This document shows positions 21,271 through 34,640 of a stretch of DNA of 64,000 bases, piece by piece. Source of the stretch: Capsicum annuum. Taxonomy: Eukaryota; Streptophyta; Magnoliopsida; Solanales; Solanaceae. The notes below the pieces were generated by a model. It saw nothing but the letters and a program-made list of their open reading frames with translations. It had not been told where the DNA came from and made no database searches. Positions within the stretch are counted from its first letter, which is position 1. Each line of letters begins with the position of its first letter. Location: positions 112,380,993 through 112,444,992 of the forward strand of contig NC_061120.1 of NCBI RefSeq assembly GCF_002878395.1, given 5' to 3'. The position numbers and the translations under genes were made by a program.

Positions 21271-22610
21271 CAAGAAAATAATACAAATCACAATAAAGGA
21301 GTTTCAATATATTTGTAACAATATTAGGGGATGCCACAGACTCTTGATGGGTAGTGAGGACACAGAGACGGTTCCGACCAGTGCTGAAGCCAGAAGCAGA
21401 ACTAGCACCCTTTTGTCCAATAGCTGATGCAGAAGTAACATGAATCTTATTTTTCCTAGATGCATCACTAGAAGTACGATCACTATGTATATGACCAATC
21501 TGACCATATTTAAAGCACTTTCTACTCTCTTTGTTGCAAAAACAATGATGCATCTAACCACAAAATATACATAAAAGATATGAATAGAGCTAACTGAGCC
21601 ACACTAGGCTAAGACTCAGCACCCTATGACCTAAAACCATCACCTCTATACACACGATTATCACCCAATGACTTTTCATAAGGATCACCAGTGGTAGAGT
21701 AGGAACAAGAGTAACTATACTTCTTCTTGGATAATTTTCCTCCATCACTACTAGTTTATTGCTGACCCCTACCCTAATCCAAGTAATGAAACTTCTTATT
21801 GTGCCTCTCTCAAATGTTAGCCTACTTCTTCTCCGCTTCTTTGACCTGTTGCATATAAACCACAAGCCAAAAAATATCCATGTCCTTATTTATCATGGCA
21901 GCCTTACTCTCTAGTATCAAGTCTCGAGAAAACCTAAAAGTGAACTTCCTCATCCTATCCCTCATCCTAGTCATCAACTCTGGAGAATACCAAGGAAACA
22001 TGTGGAATTTTAAGGAATCTTTCTTGGTGAACATCTTACCTTGCTTTAATTTTACAAACTTGTCTGTTTCGGCCTCCCTCAACTCTTGAGAAAATAAGTG
22101 GTCCATAAAAGAATTAAGAAAGTTGTCACACAAAGCGGACTCAGCATTATAGCCCCTGAGGTTCTCCCACTATTTATACCATTGGTAAGCGATATCCTTT
22201 AACTTATAAGCTGTAAATTCTCTGCCCTCCAACTTTTTAGTATGCATCACATAGAAAATCTTTTCTATCTCATTAATAAATTAATGAGGATCTTTCTCAA
22301 CCTTTGAGCCTATGAAAATAGAAGGACTCAATCTCATGAATTGGCCAACCTAATGACCTCGGAGGATGGAGCAATAGAAGAAACTCATTGAGTCTAAGAG
22401 GCTACCAACTGGGTAAGTAAGTAATTCGTCTGGTGAAACTCAGTGTTAGACACACCATCATGGGGTGCCTGAGAAGGGACAGGAGGAACTGGTAGAGCTC
22501 CCTCAAGGTAATTAGATGAAGCAACCCTAGACCAGGTCTAAACTTATTGAGTAGGACCAGCTCCATCCATATTATCCTCAGGCTGGAAAAAAGAGTTTCC
22601 ATGGTTATCA
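21221..22610 (-). pseudogene. gag: E3a gag, broken
   Basis: At 21822-22133 the capsid part reads FLNSFMDHLFSQELREAETD, then KLKQGKM, then SPELMTRMRDRMRKFTFRFS, then LILESKAAMINKDMDI. At 21221-21553 a degraded zinc knuckle CFKYGQIGHIHSD has its second Cys replaced by Tyr. The N-terminus lies at about 22140-22610 in several frames. Confidence 0.85.
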
Positions 22611-22821
22611 GATCTTCTTGGAGGTATTATCTGAAAGTTAAATGAATGGCAATTAGAAAGACTCAAGACCTTAGACTCTATAACTCAAAAAAGAATAACA
22701 AGAAAGGGAAATATTCCTAAATGTATTATAGCCTCTCTCTTCTAAGTATGGTGCGCTAAACACCCATAAATGAGACTCTAATTAACACAGAATCATTGGA
22801 CACACAATAACACCTAACTTA
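22611..22821 (-). other. E3a leader between primer site and gag
   Basis: Non-coding untranslated leader of the minus-strand element, matching 52585-52796 in E3b. Confidence 0.5.
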
Positions 22822-22834
22822 GGCTCTAATACTA
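22822..22834 (-). other. E3a primer-binding site (initiator tRNA-Met)
   Basis: GGCTCTAATACTA, the reverse complement of a TGGTATCAGAGCC site with two changes. Confidence 0.75.
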
Positions 22835-22838
22835 TCTT

Positions 22839-23447
22839 TTTCATGACTCAAACCAAGGCCTGGCCGTGATGGGTATCTCAAGTCCCATGTGGACCAAAGA
22901 TCACCCCCTTCTGCCTAACCAACCCAAACAAAATACACCCTAACATTGGATCAATAATTGATATATAAAAATATAGCATGTAACAATCTTAAGGAAATTT
23001 AAAAAAGTCCATAGCCACCGACCGATGATTGGCTAAACAACAAACTGACATTGCTCAATAACATAGTAAACGAAATAAAGCCTTCTAAAGAAGGAACCAA
23101 AAAAGAATATCAATAAAATATCAGGACATGCCCCTGACTATAGCAAAAAACAAGTCTAAGCAGTCTAAAATTAAGAGACTAAATAATGAAATATAGTCTT
23201 CTAATGTATGGTAGCTTACCACTTCAATATCAAATCGATAGTTGATCCTAAATCCTAATCACTGAGTACGAGCAGTATAAGTATGGTCGCTTCATTTATC
23301 ACTTGTGGATATAGCATAAATAGATGATTTATGGTTGGAGCACTAGGATGTAACTCAGGGATAAGGGTTATATAATGACCTGATCAATAGTTCAAAATAA
23401 TTTAACCAATGCATATAGTCAAATGCATAAACACATACACATACACA

Positions 23448-23486
<39 letters not shown>

Positions 23487-25044
23487 CAAATATTGGGATA
23501 GAGAATAAGGATTGACATAAATCATTAAAACCATAGCCTTGATTATGTAGCTCAATCATCATAACATACAAGGCCTCTAAGGGATATCTGGGACTAGCTA
23601 TCCTTGAGCTGAAAGGGACATAATGCGTGTGGATGGATAAATCAGAAGGTATACATATGCACTATAGGGGACAAAAATCTCCTTGTATATCAAGGTGACA
23701 TGAGCACCATATCATGTAACGAGGTATGGGGACTCGAACCTCCTAATCTTATAAAAATAACAATAAAGGGACTCAAACCACCCGGTCATACAGACCCTGT
23801 GTTGGCAACTATAGTTTCCAGTGTTGGTCTCTTGGACCTCTAATTATATAACTCAGCTACACAACCCTCTTTAAAGCCCAATTATAACTATTATCATATG
23901 ATCTTATTCATTAAATAATAATACATATTTTGTCATACATTAATTGTATCATCATGCCAACTATACTTGTAAGGTAACTTAAACATGCTGAAGCAATTTC
24001 ATTACTTAGGATATTCATAATACCTATTGGTTTAATTGTTGAATAGCTTTTAAAAACACCAACCCACAAGGTTTAATTCAACACCTTAATGGAATAGTTC
24101 CAGAATAGTTAAATTCCACTATTTCTCATAACTAAAACAATTTCACAACATGAGGTTAAGGCCATAATCACTTCAAAAGTCATAAGTTTGGGGAAAATCA
24201 CATTTACCATGTTCATTCACCATACCCGTTCACCCATAAGTTCAAAAGCTATAGGTAAAACATGAGTAAAGCACAATTATACTATGGGAAAAATTAATTG
24301 ACCATTCATTTAAAAGACTTACATTTAATCATGTAAATAAACATGTACTTTCATACAATAGTGATATTAAATCTTAGGGTAGAGTCACATGCCCAAAATA
24401 TAAAGTTTCATGGAGAGAATATAACTCTAGAGCCCTTAGATGACAAACTTGATAAAACACTAGCTTGATTTGATTGAGGAAATTTAGAGAGATTTTTAGA
24501 GTGTTTGAGAAGTTACTAAGATAATTTTTGAGTGCTAATGACACCCTAATGGAGTTATAAGTCATCGGTTTTAATTGATTAAGAGGGAAAATATCATGAA
24601 TGCCCTTAACTTAAATGCTGAAAAAGTGCCACCTTTGACTATCGTCTACCTTTGACTCGTAGCCATTCCTTGCGACTCGTCACCATAAATCGTAACCGAG
24701 AAATTACCACCAAGGCACCCTATATTTTGTCATTATGATTCAATGGCATGACTTGTAATAGAACCCTATGACTCAAAGGTTCCAGTCTTAATCAACACAA
24801 AACCAAAATTTGTTCTTACACTAGACACTCTATGATTATACGTAACGACCCTAACATACCGTTACAACTCTTATTAAGCCACCAATACTCAAAAAAGAAT
24901 CAAGAAAAAAACTTACTTATTTAGTTAAGACTCATACCAATGACTCTTTAAGATGCCCTATGACTTATAGGGATAAGTTGTAACCAGGGTAGTGAGTGCA
25001 AAATCCCAGGAATTCTAAGGACCCAAAAAACCCAAGGCATTACA
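22839..25044 (-). repeat. E3a 5' LTR, complete
   Basis: About 2.2 kb. On the plus strand it opens just right of the primer site and ends GGCATTACA at 25044, giving a TGTAATGCC start on the minus strand. It has an AC/AT microsatellite at about 23431-23480 and a degenerate word region at 24635-24780 ('gactcgtagccattccttg', 'gcgactcgtcacc'). The E3b counterpart is 52814-55014. Confidence 0.85.
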
Positions 25045-25830
25045 AGAAATTACAAAAAAATACAAGTACTTGGAAAATGTGAAAAAGAGTGTTCAAAATT
25101 TATACACAATTATTCTATGAGAAAATGCATCGAGAATCGTCAAAATCAGAGCTTCCTAGATTCCAAAATGTCAAAAATACAATTAAGGGATGTTATACTC
25201 AGCATTGAGTGCTTCAACAACACTATGAATTCTTAGTCAACCTGATCATAAGGAAAAAATATCAATTAAGCAAATTTTTGGTCGCTTACACAAATTGGTC
25301 AAATGGTCAAAGTTTACTTTTGCGAGCACACCAGTAACAGTAAAGTCAAAAACTTATATTTAACCCTTGGAAATTATCTAGAACCCTATGAACATGATCT
25401 AATATAAAACCTGATTGTAAACCATATTTTGGATCACATGGAAGAATAAAAACTTTAGTTTGTGATAGATATGACTAAATATGGGCCCCACACCTATTGT
25501 GTTATTTTTGCTAAATCTACCCAGTGGCCCACAATAAGTCCAAAGGCATGGAACCTGAACCAAGGGTTCACCTAGTTTGAAATCATATTTTGGAGCTGAT
25601 AAAGCTGTAGAAATTGTTATCTGATGTCATATCCTAGGAGTTTTTATCTATGACCAAAGCTCAAATAGTAATAGCTCTAAAATAGAAAAATAAGCCTAAA
25701 ATCCAAAAAAAATGTTCAATCACTGAACTGACAGTTCTGGAAAGTAATAAATGACCTATAGCCACTATGGAAATGCTCTAAATTCTAGAATTAAATGAAA
25801 ATTGAGGGAATAACTTTAAGGGTCATTACA
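25045..25830 (-). repeat. LTR remnant flanking E3a
   Basis: Ends AGGGTCATTACA at about 25830, giving a TGTAATGACCC start on the minus strand, the usual gypsy LTR opening. No attached coding region. Present in both duplicate blocks (55015-55801). Probably the sequence into which E3 inserted. Confidence 0.55.
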
Positions 25831-26878
25831 ACTACACATACACATAGATATATAGTAGTACCGTAAATCCCTCTCTTTCTTATCTATTCATATTGTGTGT
25901 GTACTCATGGCCTTCTTTAGTATTATATAACCTTATTTCACTCTTACTTTGGATATTAACTAGTGATATATAGTATTACACTTTAGGACTTAATTTGTAT
26001 GATAATAGGATAGTTTGTCTTTATTTCTCCCTTAACATTATCATGTTTATCTCCCTAGATAGATATCTATAGTTTATAATCTTACTTTACATATTATTTA
26101 CACTTGCATAATCCTTGTATCTTGTTAGTCGATGCCTACTAAGTACCACATGTTTGGTACTCATAAAACACTTTTGTAGCTTGTAGATCATAGTCTAAGT
26201 TCTCATTGTTATTGTGTACATCATGCCTACCAACTATGGATTGGAGGTTTAGGGTACGCCTTGCGTTCAGAGTACTACAAATCTCCCTGTTTTGGATTAG
26301 ACTGATCTCTATATTATATTTAGAGATGACTTGTACTTATATTTATTCGATAGCTTACTTGATACTTTTATTAAATTAGAAGCTCTTAAACTGGGTTCAT
26401 TATGTTTCGGGATTGTGTTATATATATGTATTTATTGGGTTTTGATCATACTTATTCTTCATTTTCCTTTTATTTCTTATGATAGTCCATTATAAGCTGT
26501 TCTGTACTAGGGGTTGACTTATATATTGGCCGATTATAGTAGGTGCTAGGAAATTAGGTCACAAAATTTGTGTTCTTATACTTGTTATTGATACTTTTTG
26601 TTGTTGTTTTATGAAACAGTAAAGGTTGTTCTTGATTGAATTTGGTGGAATTTATCAAACATAAGGGTGAGGACATTTATCTAAGGATGGTATCACGTTA
26701 GTTTGGTATAAGGGTGATAGGAATAATTTGGCACCTAGACTGAGCTCTTCCTCTATAGGCCATGGCTAGTGGGCATACAAAGGACCAATAGCATATGTGT
26801 GCACAGTAATTCAAATAGTTTGATGGTTCCTTCAGTGGCTAGATTTATTTTACTGTTGGTATATATTTGGATCCTTGG
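25831..26878 (+). repeat. LTR-derived debris, end of duplicated block
   Basis: The phrase 'gatgcctactaagtaccaca' and the later 'actaggggttgac', 'ggtgctaggaaattaggtca' resemble the downstream half of a gypsy LTR. No usable primer site follows. Matches 55802-56874; the shared sequence stops at ATCCTTGG (26871-26878). Confidence 0.5.
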
Positions 26879-29355
26879 TGCTATATTTTGATGTTTGTGA
26901 GGTCTAGTTTACTTTCTATATATTTGGATCCTTGTGTGATTCTAGTTACTAATACTATATTTGAATTTTATAAATACTTCTTCTAAAACAATACTTATAT
27001 ATTTACAAGAAATGGATAAATTAAATGTTTTGGAATTCACTATGGTTGAATTGAGTCATGTATCATTTAAGTGTGATGTTTTATTTATATGAGTGGATTA
27101 GTTAACCAAAATACTATGCTGGGAGGGTGGTTTAGAATGTACTTGGTAGATGACCTAGTTGTTACTTGTTTACAAATTGTTAGTTGTTTGTTTGCATTGA
27201 TTAAGTTGGGTTGGCCTATGAACCTACTAGTAAATTGTATCTTTGTACTAATAGTACCTTGTTCTTTTCTTTATTGAGTGTTGATAATATTCTAATGACT
27301 TCAATAAGACCTTGTACTTAGTCCCCAACACGATTCATGATCTAAGGGTGGGCATCATCTTCTTAGCATTCACGAATCTTTCCTATATTATATTCTTGTC
27401 CATATGTTTTAAACACAGAAATATTTGGATTTTTAAGAGTATTTTGGGTTGTACCCATGATGATTTTATAGTTATATGTTCTAGCACGATGGCCTTTCGT
27501 TTCTGGGGGCATTTCAGGTTTATTAATATCATTTTGAGCTATTTTATTTAAACAATTTAAAATATTGGTTATTTAATATATAAGTTTTTTCCTTTTCTTT
27601 AAAAAATGATTAAGTAGTGATAGTGACTACTAGTTTTAAATGGTTCCGCCATTGGATTGTTGGTGTGGGTGACACTCATGATGGGTTTGGGTCATAATAG
27701 CAACATATTCAAATTGCATGCATGAGATTCTAAACAAATTCATAGGATCCATTCAAAGTCATTTTAGACTTAAGATTTTTTTTATTTTTTATTTGCTCGT
27801 GTAAATTTATTTTACCCATCATATTTGTGGTGGATGCATCATGATTGTGAAGGGCTATCTTTTTGGTCCTTTTAATCATGATGTATGGCCTGCGATTCCA
27901 AAGAAAGGTCCCACGGATTTGGGTTTCTCTTTGCAATCGCAAGGAGTACCACCACGTTTTTAATGGTATTGACCAGTACAGTACTTTAATCGTGATATGG
28001 ATTTTTATGATCACAATGAAGGACCATTGATAGTAGAAATTCTCAAACTATATTTTTAGTCATTTTCTTAATATTTTATCATCTTGGAGATTAGGAGAGA
28101 ATTACTTGGCGTGATTTTTATCAATTATCACTTCAGTAGGTTCTTTATACACCACATATATAATTCTTGTTACTTACACGCAAAATATATATTTAATTCA
28201 ATCAAAATTTGAATGAAAAATCTTTGATTTATATGATTTTTGGGTTGGTCTTTTTCCCAAACTCCGTTATCACTCAACCTTTTTACATTAGTTATTTACC
28301 TCATCAGGAAGAAAATTTCGGAGTTAGTTTTTTATTTCATCGTCAGGTCCTAGGGCTAATTATTTATTCAATTTTTTCCCCAATTTATAAGTTATTGATA
28401 TGGATATCATTATTCTCATTATAAGATATATGCTATTTATTTGATAGATTGGCTACATTCTATGGTCGTTCTAATGGAAAAAGCTACAGTAAAATGGTTT
28501 GAGATGTAGTTAAGACCAAGAGGAAAATATGGTCTTACTTTCTTTAGACTTAGCTTCGTTATGTAGCATATCTTATAAGTTTTATGTTGTTCAGGAGATA
28601 TGTAGGTTAGACGTAGGTTTATTTCACTATTTTTATTGGCCTATTTTAGGGATCTTGGATGGGGAAAAATACTTGAATCGTAGATCAGGATGCTTACATT
28701 AGTATAAGAATTAGATTAGGGATCCTTAGAATAGGTTGGAATAGGATTTTAAAGTAGAGTGGGCTTTTATATTATTGATATTTTTATTTTACCACTGCTA
28801 TGTGATAGACCGTTAGGCTAGCATGTAGTGTGTTGTTTCCCCTTTTATGTTATTTATATGGTATATTATTTTCTATGCTCCATTAAACTATGATACCTAA
28901 TATTTACCTTGTGTTTTGGTGTTCATGCTACACTTTTAAACCTTTTTGGATGCATATACTAGCTTGAGTCATCCTCATTAATCCTATTTATCAGTGGCTA
29001 ATTTTTATCAAATTTATGGTTCTTGGTATATGGATACCTATTCACTTACTTCTTGTACTTCACCATCTTCATGTTGTATATTTTTGATAGAGTTGTATCA
29101 GATTAGTACCTACTTTTGTACTTAGTAACTCTTGTAGTAATTCCACCAGGACTAAGGATGTACATCTTTTATATTTTGTCATTTTTTATTTTATGAGGGC
29201 CTATTTTATGTATTTTGTATGCATATATATCTATACAGAAACCCATTTATCAAACTCCTTTACTTTATTACATTATTAGCCCGTTACCTTCATGTATGGA
29301 TATAGGATCAAACTTAACTATTGGAACGCTAATAGCATATTTTTGGGTTATGACA
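26879..29355 (+). repeat. E6 5' LTR (left end not defined)
   Basis: The right end GGGTTATGACA at 29355 is followed by a degenerate primer site, which defines this as the end of a 5' LTR. A word region near 27830-28020 ('atcatgattgtgaagg', 'gcaatcgcaagg', 'aatcgtgatatgg') resembles the GCGATCGC cassette of E4. The LTR start was not found. Several 60-95 codon frames here are chance openings. Confidence 0.5.
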
Positions 29356-29358
29356 TTG

Positions 29359-29370
29359 TGGTCTTAGAGC
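29359..29370 (+). other. E6 primer-binding site, degenerate
   Basis: TGGTCTTAGAGC compared with TGGTATCAGAGC, placed four bases after the LTR end. Confidence 0.6.
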
Positions 29371-29570
29371 TTTAGGTTTACTAGTCTCACTTGTACCAAA
29401 GCAAGTGTCTAGTAGAGTCTAATAAATTAGTACGATAACATTCATATCATATCTTCAAGATGCTATAGAGTATTATTTGGAAATATCTATCCTTTTGATT
29501 TGATATAATGCATCCTTACTCTTATCGGCTTCTAAAAATTAGTTGTTTCACTCCTTTATATATAGAAAGG

Positions 29571-29751
29571 ATGAGGTTGTCAACGGGCAAGAATAAGGAT
29601 CATATGCCAAGATCTAGGACCCTATCTAAAGGTTGGGGTAGAGTTGAGACTGGGCATAAGCTACAATAATAGATCTAAATAATGATAGAATGAATCTATC
29701 AAATAAAAATATAAAGGCAGAGGATCTACCACCTAAGATAGAAGGGTCTAG
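29571..29751 (+). pseudogene. E6 gag start, cut by E4
   Basis: ATG at 29571 begins MRLSTGKNKDHMPRSR, a basic Gag-like N-terminus. A stop follows about 32 codons in, and the E4 LTR interrupts at 29752. The rest of E6 is not seen after E4. Confidence 0.45.
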
Positions 29752-32547
29752 TGTAATAACTTAAATTTTGATAAATTATGTGAAATGTGCACTTCTATGT
29801 GATTTGACCATTTATCCCTCCCCTTAGTTGTGTTATTAAGTTTCTAGGGTGTGGGGCGGATTGATATGGTTCTTAATACATTTTGGTATGATTTATACAA
29901 TGTTGTGGGTTTTGGTGTCTTAGAGAGCCTTATGATTGAATTTAGTCAACATCTTTTGATTTGTGCATAAGATGACAAATGGACTGCACCAGAAGTTATG
30001 GAATATTGATTTTAGGGTGGTAACATGGTTGATATAGTTTTACGGCTTTTAAATTTCATGTCTACCCTCGATTTAAAATATTGTAATGTTTGGTTTTGGG
30101 GGTTATCTTTGTGAGAATGATGATTTTTGAAATTCTAATATTTCCTTTACTTTTAGAGTATAAGATTTAATAGGATACCATAGTTTGGTTACATTCACGG
30201 GACTTTTTATGAATTTGGAGGGGCTCGCACAGACTTGGAGTTCACCAAGTCACTAACTGGTGCACCACTCAGTTGGTGCAACTGTGATTGTGAAGCAAGT
30301 GTCACCATCGCAAATGGGCATGTAAGGTAAATATCACTATCATGATACCCTTTTCGCAATTGGTATACCATATGTCAGCCAGGTACCATGATCGCAATAC
30401 CTGGTCTGCGATCGCGATGCCTGGGTGTATAAATGCTAATCATAAATATTTTTTTATCATTTTTGACACTTGGAGCTTAAGGTTTCATGATTTTGAGAAA
30501 CTTTTTCCACTTCTAAGCTAGGGTAAGCTCCATAAAACCTATTTCAATTATTTCCTTCTATATTTAACATCCATTTCCTATATTAAACATAGATCAAAGT
30601 ATGAATTTTGGATATTTTGTCCTGTTGGGCCTAAAAATAGTATTTATCCTATTTCAGCCCCAATTTCTACTTGTTTTAACTTGGTTGAGTTTCAAATACT
30701 CTAATTATCAGTTTCCCTCAATTTTATCTCTAAAACAACTTCAATTCTTGATTGTAAATAGATTTTGGGGGTTCTTACCAGTAAATCTTTAAAATGTGTT
30801 TTCTTTGATTTGGACCTTATTTTTACTTCAGCTTTCAGCTGTAGACTTCAAAAAATATGGAGAATACATTTTTGGAATAAAGATATAATGTTGCCCTTCT
30901 TTTTCAAAAACTTATTTTGAGGATTCATTTTGATACCAGCTTAAAACTAGGCAATATGGGTATCACTAGCTTTCTTTTAATGTATAGATTCTATATGTCT
31001 ATGTTTTTATTGATTTTGGGAACGTTCGTGAGGGGTAATATTTTGGATTGAATAGTTGTGGATCTTTTTTGGCTTTTGATGTTGGTTATTTCTTAACTTC
31101 TTCATACTATATTAGGTAGTTAATTTTGAAACAAAATCTTGTTATGGGTGTGGGAACTAATTATGAAAATGGCTATCTTATTGTGTTTTTCCCTTGTAGG
31201 GCCTTTATGTGATGTATTTATTAAATTTGGGATATTATGTGCTATGTGTTTTCATGTGGGGTCCTATGTGACACTGATAGCCTAAATGCATGAAAATAAA
31301 TATATCTTGCTAATGAAAAGCCTATTGTGGTATCAATTGTATATCATTATGTCTTCATACTCTTTTGGAATATGAATTATGTTGGTTTTCTTGGATGATT
31401 CAAAATATTGAGTGGATATTTGGGTTACTTGATTGGTATATTAGTTGGATATAGAAATACATATTATTGTTGGTTTTGATAATTACATCCTCAAATCACG
31501 TACATTCATAAAACATTGGTACCACAATAGAAATACACTAAACATAGAGAAACACTGGCTTTTTCTAACAAAAAATATGACACATTATAAAACCTTTCTC
31601 GAGGAATATGTCAGGGATGATATATGGATATGGATTGCATATGGGTTGATAAACCATCTATGGGTCCTATGTTGGGAAGATTTAGCTTTGTAGGTGTATA
31701 TATAGAGTCTGTGCAATAGTTTTGGGGGCTGTGCGATGACCTCATGCATTATATCATCATCATTATCATCATTCCTATCATTTTCATTGTATTTACTTTA
31801 TTATTCTTATAATGTGATAATGTTTTCTTCTTGACCTGTACCTATCCATTTGTTATATCTACTTTTACTTGTACTTGATATTCTTGTATATGTTGTACTT
31901 TTGTAATTTACTTAAATATGGTATAATGTATACTTGTGGTACTTTCTAGTGTATGTTGTAATATATGTGAGTATTATTGAACTATTTGTGTAAGTAGTAT
32001 GGGTACCATTCTGGGATATTTTTTTATTGTAGGTGGTGTACCCTTTGTGTGTACTATGTATTCTTTATCATCTACTTTGCTCAGTCAAGCTATGATACCT
32101 ACTAAATACAAGTGGATTGTACTCACTTCTACTATTCTATTTCAGTCCAGATCCTGGTTTTGGTTCCATAAGTTTGTTGATTTAGGTAATATTTTGAGAT
32201 TTACGAGGTAGCAATGGATATCATGTATTTTGAGTCTACTACTACCTCTTGTTATTAGACTATGTCTTTATTACTATTCAAAGATAGAGTTATTCCTATG
32301 TATTATGTTTTCTTGAGTTGTACTAGTAGTTTTTACACTATGACCCTAGGTTTTGGGAGTTATGAAATTATTGTTTATGTTTCTATATTCTTTCATTTTA
32401 TTGATTATGGATTGGATTTTTTCAAGGAGCATTGCCTTGGGTTTTGAATGTTTATTTCAATTTTGTGTCAGTTTGTGTGATGGGCTTACTTTTCAAGGTT
32501 TGTCGTGAATAAATGTCATCACGACCCTTGATTTTTTGGTTGTGATA
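29752..32547 (+). repeat. E4 5' LTR, complete
   Basis: About 2.8 kb from TGTAATAAC to TTGTGATA (canonical end GACA). The word cassette at 30275-30420 includes 'catgatcgcaatacctgg' and 'tgcgatcgcgatgcctgg'. Frames of 60-80 codons within it show no similarity to known proteins. Confidence 0.85.
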
Positions 32548-32549
32548 AA

Positions 32550-32561
32550 TTGGTATTATAT
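32550..32561 (+). other. E4 primer-binding site, degenerate
   Basis: TGGTATTATATC compared with TGGTATCAGAGC, directly after the LTR end. Confidence 0.65.
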
Positions 32562-32749
32562 CTTAGTTAATTGTTCTTAAAGATGAAGAACGGGGTATTA
32601 ATAGAGTCTCATGGATTGGTATGTAGACTTCTGCATATATCTTTGAGAGGCTATTAGATTTCTTTAGGAGATTTCTCTTATTTTGTTCCTTAACATGTAG
32701 AATTATTTCATACCTTCTATTCTAATTATATTTCACTCTCTTCTACACA

Positions 32750-34170
32750 GATGGTGATGAGTAGATCTTGTTAGGTTAGATATATGGAGCTTTTATCCAT
32801 GGAGTGAGCCTAGAATAAAGTTGGAGATATGAATCGTGGATAAACTTGATGTAGTGGACAGGCACGTGGATCTTCCCCATCTATGAATAGTGCTAGGTGA
32901 CTTTCCCGTGAGGCTCAATTAAGTATGTTATAGGTGTGGGTCCTACTTCAGTTCCACCAGTTCTTCAACCCCAATTTTAGAAGGGTTATTGGTTTACTTT
33001 TTGTCCCATTTTTAGGGTGCTCCTTTGAGTATGCTTGGTGTTCCCCCAACTCTAAGTATTGTAACACTATCTATGCCAGAATCTGCTTATGGTGTTCCTT
33101 CAGTAACAAGTGCGGATCCTCCAACTTTACCTACTTTTACCCTTGGCACTCCTTAGACTTAGGTGTTACTTCTCCTTCAGCAGTGACAACTGAGTATGGT
33201 ATTCTGAGATCAGGAGTTTAGCCTTTTTATGTTACCTCCTCAGGTGAGATCTCAGTCTGGCCGATTCACCTTGACTCTTTTTGTTATGAGTATAGTTATG
33301 TCTTTTGTGGATTAGAAAATGTTTGTGAGATTTACTCATTTAGATCCTCCTAAATTCAGTGGTGTTATGGGTGAGGATGCCTGTAAGTTTTTTATTGATT
33401 ATTGGGGAAGTTGCATAATTTAGGTTTGCTTAAGTCACATGGAGTTACTTATACTATTTATCAATTGAGAGATACTGATAGAGATTGATGGATATCACTT
33501 GTTAGCTGGACACCTCTTAATTCTCTCAAGATGTCATATGATTAATTGTCCAAGGCCTTTTTGAGAGTTTTGTGCCTTAGAATCTGTGGGATCGGATGAG
33601 AGATTAGTTTGATCGCATAGAGCAGGGCTCTATGATAGTTTTAGAGTATGAGGCATGCTTTCATATTTTATTGAGATATTAAAATACAAACATTCCCACC
33701 GAGCCTGAGAAGATTTAGATATTTGTGAAGCAGTTGGATTTTTCTCTTTAGCTGGCTACGTCTCAGATGGTTGTATTTTGATAATCCATTTAGAGTATAG
33801 TGGATTATGCTAAGATGACAAAGGGTATTCTTTGAGAATCTCATTGTAGTTATGAGACTTTATAGGTTTTCATGGGTATCATGGTAGGCTACTGTAGGCA
33901 GCCATGAAGGGTTATGGAGGCAGATATTCTAGTTTAGTAGTTCAGGGTGGTCTCTCGAGCCTAGTGGTACCTTCTCCTATTGAGTCAGGCTGTAGAGGTT
34001 GCTTTGTGAGTGATGAGATTCAGCATCTGGCAAAGGACTATCCCCGTTATGTAATCAGATCTACTCTTATTTTAGTTATAAGAGTTAGGAGTTCTACCAG
34101 AGGTCCAAGAGGTAGAGGTAGTGGAGACCATAGTGGTGGTCGTAGGGCGAATCAGCAAGTTAGTGGTCAT
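32750..34170 (+). pseudogene. gag: E4 gag, broken
   Basis: The capsid core at about 33340-33720 retains 'gatcctcctaaattcagtgg' (D-P-P-K-F-S-G) and 'gagcagggctctatga' (E-Q-G-S-M). The zinc knuckle at about 33990-34060 reads GCFVSDEIQHLAKDYPR, with two of three Cys replaced (Ser, Tyr) but His kept. Numerous stops. The N-terminal ~500 bp are Pro/Ser-rich and unreadable in one frame. Confidence 0.78.
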
Positions 34171-34239
34171 AGATAATGCTATTCTATACTTGCCAGATAA
34201 GAGAAAGAGGCTTCTAATGATGAGATCACAAGTATTATC

Positions 34240-34640
34240 CCCATTTGGTTTAGATTTGCATCTGTGTTATTTGATCTTGGATAGACTTTCACCTATGTGT
34301 CTGCCTATTTTTCTTTGGGTTATGATTTTATTAGTGAGCCTCTTTCCATGCCTATTCATGTATCTACCCCAGTAGGAGATTCCTTCATGGTAGATCAGGT
34401 GTATTGATCGTGTATTATGGCGTTTTCGGGCTATGAGGATTTGTTAGACTTGTTTATCTTAGATATCGTTGATTTTGACATCATCTTGGGTATGAATTGG
34501 TTGCCTCCGTACAATGTTTCCCTAGATTGTTATGGTAATACCACTACTCTATCTTTGTCAAGTGTGTCAAGGATAACTTGGAAGGGTTTACTTCATTCAT
34601 GTCCTAAGAGGGTTATATCTTATTTTCAAGCTCATACATT
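34240..34640 (+). pseudogene. E4 protease region, broken
   Basis: VLFDLG then a stop, then TFTYVSAYFS. The active-site D-S-G has become D-L-G. This is followed by STPVGDSF and, at 34450-34500, LDIVDFDIILGMNWL, which is well conserved. Confidence 0.82.

Larger units (their letters stand above)
17536..25044 (-). mobile_element. E3a: decayed minus-strand Ty3/gypsy element
   Basis: From right to left (its own 5' to 3'): 5' LTR (25044-22839), primer site (22834-22822), gag, protease, RT, RNase H, integrase, tail, polypurine tract and a 3' LTR remnant (17818-17536) cut by E1. The internal region has no long intact frame. E3b (47567-55014) is its duplicate. Chromovirus-like by the same criteria as E1 but a distinct family. 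Confidence 0.88.

Noticed and set aside
23431..23480. AC/AT microsatellite as a functional Z-DNA or regulatory site
   Set aside because: It is a simple repeat inside the E3 LTR with length differences between copies (53408-53458); no further support.
26879..28440. Several 60-95 codon frames (27089, 27312, 28209 on plus; 27730 on minus) as small genes
   Set aside because: They lie in LTR-like sequence, share no motif with known proteins and have hydrophobic compositions typical of AT-rich chance frames.
30380..30420. GCGATCGC words as a replication origin or operator
   Set aside because: They belong to the U3 cassette seen in the same position with different words in other LTR families.
31445..32447. 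Plus-strand frames encoding hydrophobic peptides as membrane proteins
   Set aside because: They fall inside the E4 5' LTR; T-rich DNA gives Phe/Leu/Ile-rich frames by chance.
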